Shown in pieces: positions 7,906 through 17,596 of a stretch of 64,000 nucleotides of DNA. The notes beneath the pieces were generated by a model. The model was given only the letters and a program-made list of their open reading frames with translations. It was not told the origin of the DNA and searched no databases. Location of the stretch: positions 1 through 64,000 of the forward strand of contig DASXLI010000100.1 of NCBI GenBank assembly GCA_036496285.1, in the 5' to 3' direction. The position numbers and the translations under genes are program-made. The DNA is from DP-19 sp036496285. GTDB taxonomy: Bacteria; Desulfobacterota; Binatia; UTPRO1. Within the stretch, counting starts at the first letter, position 1, and every line of letters starts with the position of its first letter.

Positions 7906-10900
7906 ATGACCCGATCGTACCTGCGACTCGGCGCACGATCAGTGGTGCTGCTCGCCGTCGCTCTCCTGCCGCCGCGCGCGAACGCGTCTTCGCCCCCGCT
8001 TCGATCGCTTCCCATGCGGTTCGAGCCGAACGTCGGACAAACCGATGAAGCCGTTCGCTACGTCGCCCGCGGGCATGATGGGACGGTCTTCTTGACCGCC
8101 ACCGACGCGGTGCTCGTCGTGCGCAGCGCCGACGGGCACGAAAAGCCGGCGCCGCAGACGACGATTCGGCTGCGGCCCCTCGGGGCAAGCCGGGCGGCGT
8201 CGGCGAGCGCGCTCGACGAGCTTCCCGGGCGGACGAGCTACTTTCGCGGCGACCCGACCACCTGGGTGACCGGCGTGAAGAGCTACGCCCGCGTCCGTTA
8301 CGGTGACGTCTACCCGGGGATCGACCTCGTCTACTACGGTGGCGACGGCCATCTCGAGTACGACTTCGTGCTCGGCCCGGGTGCCGACCCTCGGCGGATC
8401 GCCATCGGGATCGAGGGCGCCGACGCGATCGAGATTGCCGCCAACGGCGACCTCGTGCTCCACACGGCAACGGGCGAGGTGCGCCAACGGGCGCCACATG
8501 TGTACCAGGAGCGTTCCGGAAAGCGCGTGCCGCTCCGCGGCCACTACGTCAAGCGCGGAACGAATGTCGTCGGATTCGTCGTTGCGCGGTATGACCGACG
8601 CCTCCCGCTCGTCATCGATCCCCAGATCGTCTACGCGACCTATCTCGGCGGTGCCGGCACGGACGTCGTCAACGCGATCGCGGCGGACGGCGATGGCGCC
8701 GCGTACGTCGCCGGCTTCACCAGCTCTGCCGACTTCCCTGCGGCGAACGGTGGCACCGGTGGGAGCGGTGACGACGCGTTCGTCACCAAGCTCAGCGCCG
8801 ATGGCGCGAGCATCGTCTATACGGCCTTCTTCGGGGGCGACGGTCACAGCGAGGCGACCGGTCTCAGGCTCGATTCCACTCATGCCGCCTACGTCGTCGG
8901 CGCGACGACCTCCACCGATTTCCCGCGTATGAACGCGTTTCAGACCACGCGGAAGGGGAACTCGGATGGCTTCGTTCTGAAGCTTGCGCCGGACGGCACG
9001 ACACTCGTGTACGCGAGCTATCTCGGCGGCAGCGACGACGATTTCGACCTGCACCTCACGCTCGACGCCGAGTTGAACGCGTTCGTCACGGGAAGCACAC
9101 GCTCGACGGATTTCCCGACGGTCAACCCCGTTCAAGCGATGAACGGCGGCGATCAAGACGGATTCCTCGCCGTCGTGGCACCCGATGGAGGCGAGCTGCG
9201 ATTCGCCACGTACGTCGGAGGAAATGGCATCGACAGCTTGACGTCCACGGCGATCGATCCCGCCACCGGCGATCTCTTCGTGTACGGCGACACCGATTCC
9301 ACCGACATCGGCAGCAAGAAGGATACCAGCCGCCTGTTCATCACGCATTTGCAGCGTCAGACACCGCTTCCGGCACAGTCGATTGCGGGCGCGCGCAGTG
9401 TCTTGGGTGCCATCATCTATGGTCTGCTGGTGGAGCCGGAGTTCACCTGCTTGCTGTTGGGCGTTTCGCCCGAGGATCTCTCCGACTGTGTGGATTCCGC
9501 CGACCTCATACTACTCTTCCTGTTGCTGAGCCCCAGCGACAGAGCGCTGTCGACGACCACCGCCAGCCCCACCGGGAACCAGCTGTACATGACGTCCGGC
9601 GACTTCTGCATTCCGCAAGCGTCACATTGCCGTGAAGGCGTCACCTTCCGGTCCCTCGATCCAGCGACTCTGAAGGTCGAGCGCACGGTCACGTTTGCCG
9701 GGTCGGGACAGGATCATCCGTTCGCGGCTGCGGCCAACAGCGACGGTGCGGTGTTCATTGCCGGCGACACGAACTCGCCCGACTTCCCGACGGTCAATCC
9801 CGTGCAGAATGCCCTTGGGGGTGGCGACGACGCGTTCATCGCCGCGATCGGCCCGGGTGGGACCCACCTCGGCTTCTCGACGTACTTCGGCGGCACCGGC
9901 GACGATCAGGCAAATGCGATCGCGCTCGACCCGCAGGGCAACGTCTACGTCGCGGGCTCGACGATGTCGCCGGGTCTCGCGACGACCGGGGTCGTCCAGA
10001 CGGGTCGTCACGGTCCGAGCGACGCATTCGTGCTGAAGCTCACGGCTCCGACGCTCCCGTCCGCGCCGGCGGATCCGAAGCCGCTGCTCAAGTGCGGAAA
10101 GACCCTCGGCAAGGCGGCGACCACGCTCGCGGCAGCGCAGCTGAAGGACGTCGCGCCGTGCACTGGCGGCATTTTGAAGTGCATCCAGACGATTGCCGCG
10201 GGGACGAAGCGCGACGCGTGCGTCGCCAAGGCCGCGGCGGCCTGCACCAAGGACATCGGCAAGACCATGGACGCCGGCGACAAGCTCGACGCCGACATCG
10301 CCAAGGCATGCAGCGCCGTGCCGGATGCGACGATGCTGGCCGTCACCGGCCTCGGCTACACCAACGTCGCCGCGCAGTGCACCTCGCAGTTCGGCACGCC
10401 GCTCACTACGCTCGACACCATCTCGCAATGCGTGCGGCGGGAGTATGCGTGCCGCAGCGACGAGATCCTCGGAACGGAGGAGCCGCGCGCCAAGGAGCTG
10501 CTCGGCTTCGCAAGCGTGCCGCCGTCCGACGTCGCGACCTTGAGCTGCCTGCCCGATCACGCCGGCGTGGGCGCCGATCTCGGCGATCCGAAGGGAGCCG
10601 GAAAGGGGGTCGTCACCTGCTCGGGCGCAAGCGCCAAGGCGGGCGCCGCGTTCCTCGCCAAGAAGCTGAAGAGCCTGCAGGCGTGCGTGGGGGCCGTGTT
10701 TGCGTGCGCCGTCACGCAGCCGGGCGACGCGCCGTGCATCGCCAAAGCACAGACCACCTGCGACAAGAGCTTCACCGCGATCGACACCGCCGCCGCGAAG
10801 CTTCAAGCCAGCATCGACAAGGCGTGCGGCGGTCTCGATTTTTCCAGCGACCTCGGCGCGGCGGCGGGGGCGAACCTCGGCGTCCTCGCGAGCGATTGCG

Positions 10901-11064
10901 CGACGCTCGGCGTCGCAAGCATGGCCAGTGCGGCCGACTACGAGGAATGCGTGTTCCGCCGCGTCGAGTGCCACGCGGACGAGCTACTCGAGTTCGCGGC
11001 GCCACGCGCGGCGGAATTGCTGCCGATGGTCGGACGTCAAGCGAAGAGCGCGTTCTGCCCCTGA
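7906..11064 (+). CDS. SBBP-repeat propeller protein with Cys-rich helical tail
   Basis: This 1052-residue exported protein starts at the ATG at 7906, six bases after GAGG, which leaves a clear signal peptide. Residues about 30-240 match the N-terminal module usually seen before SBBP beta-propeller repeats (MRFEPNVGQTDEAVRYVARG, then YPGIDLVYYG). SBBP repeats of the form YATYLGGxGxD...VAGxTxSxDFP follow at about 250-440 and 610-730. Between them is a hydrophobic, Cys-containing insert. The last 300 residues are two copies of a Cys-helical module (KCGKTLGKAA..., KAAAACTKDIGK). Propeller plus disulphide-rich tail suggests a surface or extracellular binding protein; no enzyme signature is visible. 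Confidence 0.85.
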   Translation: MTRSYLRLGARSVVLLAVALLPPRANASSPPLRSLPMRFEPNVGQTDEAVRYVARGHDGTVFLTATDAVLVVRSADGHEKPAPQTTIRLRPLGASRAASASALDELPGRTSYFRGDPTTWVTGVKSYARVRYGDVYPGIDLVYYGGDGHLEYDFVLGPGADPRRIAIGIEGADAIEIAANGDLVLHTATGEVRQRAPHVYQERSGKRVPLRGHYVKRGTNVVGFVVARYDRRLPLVIDPQIVYATYLGGAGTDVVNAIAADGDGAAYVAGFTSSADFPAANGGTGGSGDDAFVTKLSADGASIVYTAFFGGDGHSEATGLRLDSTHAAYVVGATTSTDFPRMNAFQTTRKGNSDGFVLKLAPDGTTLVYASYLGGSDDDFDLHLTLDAELNAFVTGSTRSTDFPTVNPVQAMNGGDQDGFLAVVAPDGGELRFATYVGGNGIDSLTSTAIDPATGDLFVYGDTDSTDIGSKKDTSRLFITHLQRQTPLPAQSIAGARSVLGAIIYGLLVEPEFTCLLLGVSPEDLSDCVDSADLILLFLLLSPSDRALSTTTASPTGNQLYMTSGDFCIPQASHCREGVTFRSLDPATLKVERTVTFAGSGQDHPFAAAANSDGAVFIAGDTNSPDFPTVNPVQNALGGGDDAFIAAIGPGGTHLGFSTYFGGTGDDQANAIALDPQGNVYVAGSTMSPGLATTGVVQTGRHGPSDAFVLKLTAPTLPSAPADPKPLLKCGKTLGKAATTLAAAQLKDVAPCTGGILKCIQTIAAGTKRDACVAKAAAACTKDIGKTMDAGDKLDADIAKACSAVPDATMLAVTGLGYTNVAAQCTSQFGTPLTTLDTISQCVRREYACRSDEILGTEEPRAKELLGFASVPPSDVATLSCLPDHAGVGADLGDPKGAGKGVVTCSGASAKAGAAFLAKKLKSLQACVGAVFACAVTQPGDAPCIAKAQTTCDKSFTAIDTAAAKLQASIDKACGGLDFSSDLGAAAGANLGVLASDCATLGVASMASAADYEECVFRRVECHADELLEFAAPRAAELLPMVGRQAKSAFCP

Positions 11065-11106
11065 GCGCAGGTAGTCGAAGGTGGACGTGGGGATTGCATA
11101 CGGCAG

Positions 11107-12645
11107 CTAACGCGCTGCCGACGCGCGTTCCATCGTCACCTCGGCCTCGAGGCTCTCGACGTCGCGATAGATCGAGGCGACGGCGAGGACGCGGCCCTTC
11201 TGCTTGAAGCGCAGCACGCAGTCCTTGGCCGTGATGTTGCCGTCGATCGCGAGCTCATCCCATTTCTCGGCATGGCCGACGTAGTTGATGGGCACGTCGT
11301 AGTGCTGGCTCCAGAAGAAGGGCACGGCGGTGAATTGCTCGCGCGCACCCAGCATGTTGAGCGCGGCCGTCTGCCCTTGCCGCTCGGCGACGACCCAGTG
11401 TTCGACGCGGATCGCTTCGCCGCTGTGCGGATCGGGCCAGCGCGCGATGTCGCCGGCGGCGAAGATGTCGGGTGCGCTCGTCTCGAGGTACGGGTCGACC
11501 GTGACGCCGCGATCCAGCGCGAGACCCAGTTGCTCGGCGAGCGCCAGGCGCGGCCGCACGCCCACGCCGATGACCACCAGATCCGCGTCCAGCGTTCCGC
11601 CGCTCTTCAGCGTCGCCCGCTGGCCGGCTATCGCCGTCACTGAATCTTCGAGGTGGAACACGACGCCGTGCCCTTCGTGCAGGGCGCGCACGAAGTCGCC
11701 CATCTCGGGTCCAAAGATGCGCTCCATCGGCCGCTTCTCGGGTGCCACGACATGCGTGTCGATGCCGCGCGTGCGCAGCGACGCCGCGGCCTCCAGCCCG
11801 ATGAAGCTCGCGCCGACGACGATTGCGCGTTTTGCCCCCTGCGCGTGCGAGATGATCGCACGGCAGTCGGCGAGCGAGCGCAGCGTGTGGACGTGCGGCT
11901 GGTCGGCGCCGGGAATCGCCAGCCGCACGGGCTCCGCTCCCGTCGCGAGAAGCAGGCGGTCGTAGGGGAGCGTGCTTCCGTCGCCGAGCGTGATTTGGTG
12001 CGCGCGCGCGTCGACGCGGGTCACGTGTGCCTTCAGCCGCAGGTCGATACCGTTCTGCGTGTAGTAGTCGGCGGGGCGCAGCGGCAGCCAATCTTCCGGC
12101 GCGGTGCCGGCGAGGTAGTCCTTCGAAAGATTCGGACGATCGACGGGCGGCGCATCGTCGTTGCTCAGCATGACGATGCTGCCCTCGAAGCCGGCGCGGC
12201 GCAGCCGCTCCGCCGCGGCAAAGCCCGCCGCGCCGCCGCCGACGATCACCATCCGTTGCGGCGCACCGGACGCCGTGGCGCGTGGCTTCGGTGGTGGCTG
12301 CGGCCGCTTGCCGTGCACGAAGATGCGGCCATCACGCTGCTCAACCTGCCAGCAGGAGAGGGGACTGAGCGCCGGCGCATGCAGCGCCTCACCGGTGCGC
12401 AGGTCGAAGCAGGCGTGATGCCACGGGCAGCGCACCGTTTCGTCGACGACCAGTCCGTCGACGAGGGGGCCGTGATAGTGCGTGCAATGGGCGTCGACGG
12501 CGAAAATGTCTTCGCCGCGACGCACGAGGAGGACTTCGTCGTCGCCGACATGGCCGACGAGCTTGCCGCCGTCGGCAAGTTGGGCATCATCGATGCCTTG
12601 CGCGAGATCAGGCCCTGCTGGCGTGGCGGTGCCGTCCTCTGACAT
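11107..12645 (-). CDS. Rieske-fused FAD/NADH ferredoxin-type reductase
   Basis: This 512-residue soluble flavoprotein has an N-terminal Rieske [2Fe-2S] domain (ligands Cys54-His56 in CTHYHG and Cys73-His76 in CPWHH). A pyridine nucleotide-disulphide reductase core follows, with an FAD fold at VIVGGGAAGFAAAERL (about 133) and a second nucleotide fold at AIVVGASFIGLEAA (about 270). The architecture matches AIFM3/Nfrl-type proteins and reductases of oxygenase systems, which move electrons from NAD(P)H to an iron-sulphur partner. The lack of a redox CxxC near the FAD fits the ferredoxin-reductase class. No oxygenase is adjacent, so the partner is unknown. It converges with the SBBP gene. Confidence 0.88.
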   Translation of the reverse strand: MSEDGTATPAGPDLAQGIDDAQLADGGKLVGHVGDDEVLLVRRGEDIFAVDAHCTHYHGPLVDGLVVDETVRCPWHHACFDLRTGEALHAPALSPLSCWQVEQRDGRIFVHGKRPQPPPKPRATASGAPQRMVIVGGGAAGFAAAERLRRAGFEGSIVMLSNDDAPPVDRPNLSKDYLAGTAPEDWLPLRPADYYTQNGIDLRLKAHVTRVDARAHQITLGDGSTLPYDRLLLATGAEPVRLAIPGADQPHVHTLRSLADCRAIISHAQGAKRAIVVGASFIGLEAAASLRTRGIDTHVVAPEKRPMERIFGPEMGDFVRALHEGHGVVFHLEDSVTAIAGQRATLKSGGTLDADLVVIGVGVRPRLALAEQLGLALDRGVTVDPYLETSAPDIFAAGDIARWPDPHSGEAIRVEHWVVAERQGQTAALNMLGAREQFTAVPFFWSQHYDVPINYVGHAEKWDELAIDGNITAKDCVLRFKQKGRVLAVASIYRDVESLEAEVTMERASAAR

Positions 12646-12735
12646 CGTGCTTCCCTTCCCGGTTGCAACGCCAGCCTAACGCTGGGGCGCACGGCAGTAC
12701 AGGGATTCTCGCGGGCCGCGGCGCGCGATGCGGCG

Positions 12736-14730
12736 CTACGGGCCGCTGCAGTCGGGTGGATAGACGGCAAGGGCGGGCACGGCCGCCTGTGTCGCGCAAT
12801 CGACCTTGAACTCGGTCACGCAATCCACGCAGGTGACGATGTCCTGCAATGTGGAGATCGCTCCGCCGCAGGACGATGCGCCCAACGGGGTGACGGCCGG
12901 GCAGGTCGGTGCGAAGCCGATCTCGACGGGTGTGGCATCCGCGGCGCCGCCGCATGCCTTGTCGGCACCGCCGCAGGCTTTGCAGATCGCGGCGATCTTC
13001 TTCGACTCGGCCTTGGCGATCGCGCCGGCCGCCTTGCCATCGGCCGCCGGGCACATGCCGGTCGCCTTGCCGCTGTTCACCGCTTGCCAGCACTTCGTGA
13101 GCGCGGTCGACTTGGCGACGAGGAAGGACGTGGCGGCGCTGCCGATCGTCGCCTGACACTTGTTCAGCGCCTTCTGCGCCTTGTTCTTCGGGTCAGTGGA
13201 GGTGAGCGCGTCGTAGTAGAGGCTGATGGCCTGATCGACCGCGGCCTCGTCGATACACGTGAGGCACGTGGCGATGGCCGCGCAATCGGTGATCGAGTTG
13301 GTGCATGCGCTCCCTTCGATGCCGGGGCACGAGCCGATCGCCCACCCCGCGTCCGCCAAGGTCACATCGTCGCCGCCCGTTCCGCAGGTCTTGTCCCCGC
13401 CTCCGCACGCCTTGCCGATCGCGCCGATCAGCTTCGCTCGCGCCTTGCCGATCGCGCCCGCGGTCTTCGTCTCGGTGCGACACGTCGTGTTGGCTGGCAG
13501 CTTGCCACTCACGATCTTGCCGGCGCATGCCCGCTCCGCCTGTGCCTCCGCCCGCGCGAGCGCCCCGGATGCGCTGACGATCCCTCCGCGGCACTTGCCG
13601 GCGGGCGTGACAGGGTTGACCGTGAACGGGGCGCTATCACCGGGGCTCACGTCGTCGCCGCTGGTGCGTGTGGCGGTGAGGACCACGGCGGATTCGGCGT
13701 TGGAATACGTCACGCCATCGACGGTGCAGGAGCTCATGCCGGTCGCGATGGTGCACCCCGGCGTGCCGCCGAGAACGCCGGCGCCGGTCCCGGGCTTGCG
13801 CGACAGCGTGACGGCGGTAGGCGCGGACACGTTCACAGGAGCAGAGGGAACGCCACCTTGCGCTTGCACGACGACGCTGAAGGCGGCACCGACGGTCGGG
13901 TTCGCTCCGCCGTTGATGCTCGTCACCGCGAGCGCCGGCGCCGGTGTCAAGGCGACACCGGAATTGGAGGTGTATGTGACCCCGGAGGGAAGCCCGAGGC
14001 TCAGGGTTGCGGTGTGGTCGCACGATGCGCCGTTGCCACACGAGATATCCAGGTGAAGATTGAAGTCGGCAGTGTCCGCGGACCCGTGCAGGGCGTAGAC
14101 GCCGCTGAAGACGAAGCTCGTGGTGGTGCTGTCCAGGATCTGGCTCGACACCCAATTGGCATTGACCGAGTCGGTCACGGTGGGATTGAGTTGTTCGTTG
14201 GCATCGTGATTGACGCTTGCGGACCCGACGAGCAACGTCGTGATATTCGAGAGCGTGAACGACTGGCCTGTGCTCGATTCGCTGCCGCTGACGTTCAGCG
14301 TTACGGTGATATCGGTTTCCATGCCGGGCGCCGCGCCGGCGATGAGGAAATGGAGTCGATCGCTGATGATCCCCTGAGCGCCGCCGGATCCGAAGTTGGC
14401 CGGCCCGGCGTTGGACATCGCCTCCACCGTCCCCGCAGCGAGATTCGATGACGCGGAGGACATCGCGCTCCCACCTCCACTCGTCGACGTGGCAGAGATG
14501 AGTGCGGAAGTCCGGCAGTCGGGGTCGGAGGTGAGGCTATCGTACGTCTCGATGTCGGTAGTCGGGTTCTGGCCACCGGGAGGTGTCGACGCCAGGGTCG
14601 TGGCGCGGACGAAGACTCGTACGGGATTGCCGCCGAAGCAGTCGGCCAGTGCGTCGCCGGGAGCCCATCCACCGACCAGAGCGAATGAGAGGGTCGCGGC
14701 GAGGGTGCAGCGGAGAGATGTGGTTTTCAT
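12736..14730 (-). CDS. Secreted protein with tandem Cys-helical modules
   Basis: This is a 664-residue exported protein; the ATG at 14730 has GGAGA five bases upstream. A signal peptide (residues 1-30) is followed by about 370 residues of Ser/Thr/Ala-rich beta sequence resembling adhesin or Ig-like surface domains. Two related Cys-rich helical modules (about 410-540 and 545-664) complete it, both with KACGGxDKxCG and CPG/CPA segments followed by a C...CLTCIDE or CVDCVTE element. The modules resemble those in the tails of neighbouring exported proteins. Disulphide pairing and a surface location are inferred. No enzymatic motif is present and the function is unknown. Confidence 0.8.
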   Translation of the reverse strand: MKTTSLRCTLAATLSFALVGGWAPGDALADCFGGNPVRVFVRATTLASTPPGGQNPTTDIETYDSLTSDPDCRTSALISATSTSGGGSAMSSASSNLAAGTVEAMSNAGPANFGSGGAQGIISDRLHFLIAGAAPGMETDITVTLNVSGSESSTGQSFTLSNITTLLVGSASVNHDANEQLNPTVTDSVNANWVSSQILDSTTTSFVFSGVYALHGSADTADFNLHLDISCGNGASCDHTATLSLGLPSGVTYTSNSGVALTPAPALAVTSINGGANPTVGAAFSVVVQAQGGVPSAPVNVSAPTAVTLSRKPGTGAGVLGGTPGCTIATGMSSCTVDGVTYSNAESAVVLTATRTSGDDVSPGDSAPFTVNPVTPAGKCRGGIVSASGALARAEAQAERACAGKIVSGKLPANTTCRTETKTAGAIGKARAKLIGAIGKACGGGDKTCGTGGDDVTLADAGWAIGSCPGIEGSACTNSITDCAAIATCLTCIDEAAVDQAISLYYDALTSTDPKNKAQKALNKCQATIGSAATSFLVAKSTALTKCWQAVNSGKATGMCPAADGKAAGAIAKAESKKIAAICKACGGADKACGGAADATPVEIGFAPTCPAVTPLGASSCGGAISTLQDIVTCVDCVTEFKVDCATQAAVPALAVYPPDCSGP

Positions 14731-14872
14731 CGATATCTCCGTTTTCCCGACTCTCCATTTGTCGACATTGGGAGCTCGGTGCGCGGACGTTCGCACGATG
14801 GCGCTCGGTCGTCGAGGTGAAAATCGACGGAGTCGGTCCTGCGATCAGGATCCGGACGCAAGAAGACACGAA

Positions 14873-14891
14873 CTGCCCCATCTTGGGGCAG
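14873..14891. terminator. Hairpin between two minus-strand secreted-protein genes
   Basis: CTGCCCCA and TGGGGCAG form a perfect 8-bp stem with a 3-base loop about 35 bases after the stop of the 14926-16047 gene. On the minus strand a T-rich but interrupted stretch follows, so intrinsic termination is plausible but not certain. Confidence 0.5.
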
Positions 14892-14925
14892 CTCCGGAGC
14901 AGGCGGCCGGTCTATGCGCAGCCGA

Positions 14926-16047
14926 TCAAGGACAACCCGGACCCGACGGATCGAGGTGGCACGTGATGTCGTGTCCGAACTGCTCGGCCGCCGATTGCAA
15001 TGTCGGTGCATCGTCGATCGCACACCCGACGTTGCGCGTGGCGAGCTTCGGCATGCAGCTGATCAGGGCCGTGGAATTGAACTTCGACTCGGCCTTCAGC
15101 ATGCATTTCGGATCGAGGGGAATGCTCTTCGCCTCCGCCTTTGCGAGGCACTTCATCACGGCGACGGTCAATTTCTCGACGCACACCTTCTTGCCGGCGG
15201 AGCACGGATCGACGACCGGTGCAGGGTAGGTCGGATCCACTGTCGTGACGATCGAGCCGACGAACGTATCGACGCTGCTCTTGACGGTTGCGGTATCGTC
15301 ATTGGTGAAGCAGCTGCCCTCCGCCGCCCGCTCGAGCTTCTCGAAGCAGCCGTTGTCCGGGAAGGCGCCGCCGTCGAACTTCGCACCACCTTTGTCGAGG
15401 CACGCCGGATCGGGCGGACCCAACGCCTTCAGCTCCGCCTTGGCGTGGCACTTGAGCCAATACTCGGCGAGCTTCGCCGTGCAGCCGATCTTCTTGTAGG
15501 CGCACTTGTACGGCGTGATCGGGCACAGGCATGGACGGTCCCCGTCCGGCGCACCGCACTTTCCGGGACAGAGATGGTCATCCGTTCCGTCGCACGTTTC
15601 GATCGACAGGTCGGCGACGTTGTTGCCGCAGACCGCGCACCTGCAGTCGGAGGAGCACAGCCCGGGGCACGCGGCGTCGTTGCCGGTCTCGCACTCCTCG
15701 GTCGGCTGGTTGATGACGCCGTCGCCGCAGTACGCGCACGCACATGGAAACGCGTCGCTCGGGCCCTGGCAGAGGCCGGGACACGCAGTGTCGTCGGTGC
15801 CGTCGCACTCCTCGACGCCCGGCGCGGTGACGTTGTCGCCGCAGACGGCGCACGTGCAGTCGTCGGCGCACGCAGTCGGGCACGCGGAATCGTCGAAATC
15901 GGGCTCGCACTGCTCCGGTGGCTCCAGCACCCCGTCGTCGCACACCTGGGCGTGCACGGGCGTGGCCGATCGTGCGAGAAGGAAGATGAGCGCGAACGCT
16001 GCGGCGCAGACGGCGCGGGAACTGCCGAACGGGCGGGTCGAGGTCAT
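14926..16047 (-). CDS. Secreted Cys-rich protein with CGD/CDG...CPG repeats
   Basis: This is a 373-residue exported protein with a signal peptide (about 1-33, ending VHAQ). Residues 35-175 hold four to five repeats of the form CGDGVxxxxxExCD...DxxCPGxC, the Myxococcus cysteine-rich repeat style. The rest contains two Cys-helical modules, each with KC(H/L)AKAE(L/A)K and a DPxC(L/M)xK(G/A) segment. Every cysteine could pair, so an oxidising extracytoplasmic location is expected. The modules echo those at the C-termini of the neighbouring secreted proteins. Such proteins are common in delta-proteobacterial-like genomes and have no assigned role. Confidence 0.8.
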   Translation of the reverse strand: MTSTRPFGSSRAVCAAAFALIFLLARSATPVHAQVCDDGVLEPPEQCEPDFDDSACPTACADDCTCAVCGDNVTAPGVEECDGTDDTACPGLCQGPSDAFPCACAYCGDGVINQPTEECETGNDAACPGLCSSDCRCAVCGNNVADLSIETCDGTDDHLCPGKCGAPDGDRPCLCPITPYKCAYKKIGCTAKLAEYWLKCHAKAELKALGPPDPACLDKGGAKFDGGAFPDNGCFEKLERAAEGSCFTNDDTATVKSSVDTFVGSIVTTVDPTYPAPVVDPCSAGKKVCVEKLTVAVMKCLAKAEAKSIPLDPKCMLKAESKFNSTALISCMPKLATRNVGCAIDDAPTLQSAAEQFGHDITCHLDPSGPGCP

Positions 16048-16204
16048 GAACTTCCCCTTCGCCGGTGCATGCCGCCGGCTCTGCGAACGTGAGGCCTACC
16101 TCCCTGGTAGTGCTATCTCCGGCGGGGGTCAACGAAAAAGGCATCCGCCAGCCGTGGCAACACAACTGAGGGGCGCGACCAGAATTCCCTATGAATCCGA
16201 GCAC

Positions 16205-16987
16205 ATGAGACGGAGGGCTCGCTTGGGGGCCGTCGTCATCGGTCTGTACCTCGCGCTGGCCTATCTGGTCGCGCCTGTTTTCTGGCGCCACTACGAGCAC
16301 CTGCCGGCGATGGAAAGCATGCCGACGACGACGCGTGCGCCCGACGGACTACCGGGTGACGCGCTGAACGTGGCGCTGATCGGCAGCGAGGCCGAGGTCC
16401 AACGTGCCTTCGTCGCTGCCGGGTGGGTTCCGGCCGACCCGATCACACTGCGTAGCAGCCTGGGGATCGCCGAGAGCGTCATTCTCGACCACCCCGATGC
16501 AACCGCGCCGATGAGCGATCTCCTCCTGTTCGGCCGGCGGCAGGACCTGGCCTTCGAGAAGGACGTGGGAGGGAGTGCACGGCAGCGCAATCACGTCCGT
16601 TTCTGGCGCAGCGACCTCCCTGTCGCAGAAGATCGGCCGGTGTGGATCGGCGCCGCAACGTTCGACCGCAGCGTGGGCCTCAGTCGCACGACCGGATAGC
16701 TCACGCACCATATCGGCCGCGATATCGACGCCGAGCGCGACACGCTGATGCACGATCTCGATACGGCAGGCCGGCTCTCCACGCTCTACGAGGTCACCGG
16801 CATCGGCCCGACCCCGAACGGGCGCAACGGCGGTGGTGATGGTTACTTCACAGACGGCGAGCTCGCCGTCGGGGTGTTGGCGCCGGAGAGTCAGGTAGGG
16901 ACGGGGCCGGCGGCCGTGCTCGAAAGTCCGACGCCGGTCGTGATCAAGAATCAGTTCTGGGTCTGGCTGCGCCCGCTGCTCGAATAG
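16205..16987 (+). pseudogene. LssY-domain membrane protein interrupted by a TAG codon
   Basis: The frame from the ATG at 16205 encodes a short membrane anchor (residues 8-26) and then an LssY C-terminal domain: LNVALIGSEAEVQRAF, DLLLFGRRQDLAFEK, RNHVRFWRSDLPV, RPVWIGAATFDRSVGLS. It meets TAG at 16697-16699. The same frame then continues with the expected remainder (LTHHIGRDIDAERD, GRNGGGDGYFTDGE, PVVIKNQFWVWLRPLLE) to a TAG at 16985-16987. The position of the TAG corresponds to a Gln or similar residue, so a single CAG-to-TAG change explains it. Neighbouring genes end in TAG normally, so reassignment is unlikely. Either a recent pseudogene or a sequence error. It is a paralogue of the 4614-5867 gene. 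Confidence 0.75.
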
Positions 16988-16996
16988 GGGGAACGG

Positions 16997-17533
16997 TCAT
17001 GCGCGCGGTGCTGCTGGCGCCGCTGCTTCGCCGCCTTCGAGCGCACGGGCAAGCGCGGATGCGTCCCGCACGTACTCGGTCGCGACGGGTTGCAGCTCAC
17101 GCAGGCGCAGCACCGTCACCTCGCCGGCGCGGTGCGGAAAACGCGTCGCCATTGCGGCGTCGTCGATCAGCAGCACCCGGTACGCGTACGAGCGCATCCG
17201 CGGCAGCGCGAAGAGCGTGGTGATGACGCGCGGCATGCCGTGGATGTCGGCGATGAAGGCGGCGCGATGACCGGGCAGGTAGTCCGCGGGGCGCGCGCCG
17301 AGAAGGGCGTTGACGATCTTGTTGCCGGCCATGTCGGCGGCGAAGACTATGGTGGTGGTGTCGGGCGCGAGGGCGTGTACCTCGCCGTGCTGGTCGTGGA
17401 GACGAAGGTCCGCGAACGACGGCGACGGCTGGGGCGGTGGCGGTGACGGAGGCTCCGTGAACGCCGGCGCCGCGAGGAGCAGCGCTGTCAGCAGTACCGC
17501 ATGGCACATCTGGTGGACGCCTGTCTTCGCCAT
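16997..17533 (-). CDS. Exported protein of unknown function, possible thioredoxin-like fold
   Basis: This is a 178-residue protein with a signal peptide (MAKTG to AFTEP, residues 1-26) and a Pro-rich spacer. The core starts FADLRLHDQHGEVHAL, reminiscent of the entry strand of redoxin/YtfJ-like thioredoxin folds, then TTTIVFAADMAGNKIVNALL, a YLPGHRAAFIADIHGMP segment and YAYRVLLIDD. It has no CxxC pair, so a thiol redox role is unlikely. The similarity is to overall fold pattern only and I cannot name the family. It converges with the broken LssY gene and is divergent from the beta-solenoid gene with 63 bases between the two starts. Confidence 0.55.
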   Translation of the reverse strand: MAKTGVHQMCHAVLLTALLLAAPAFTEPPSPPPPQPSPSFADLRLHDQHGEVHALAPDTTTIVFAADMAGNKIVNALLGARPADYLPGHRAAFIADIHGMPRVITTLFALPRMRSYAYRVLLIDDAAMATRFPHRAGEVTVLRLRELQPVATEYVRDASALARALEGGEAAAPAAPRA

Positions 17534-17596
17534 CGCTCGTACTTGCCTTCCTCCGCTCGTTGCCGCAACCCTCGCGGGCCATGGTGTTGATCTCAC

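Noticed and set aside
16697..16699. TAG reassigned to an amino acid in this organism
   Set aside because: Several intact genes here, such as the carbonic anhydrase and the glycine-zipper gene, end in TAG exactly where the family ends, so TAG is a normal stop.
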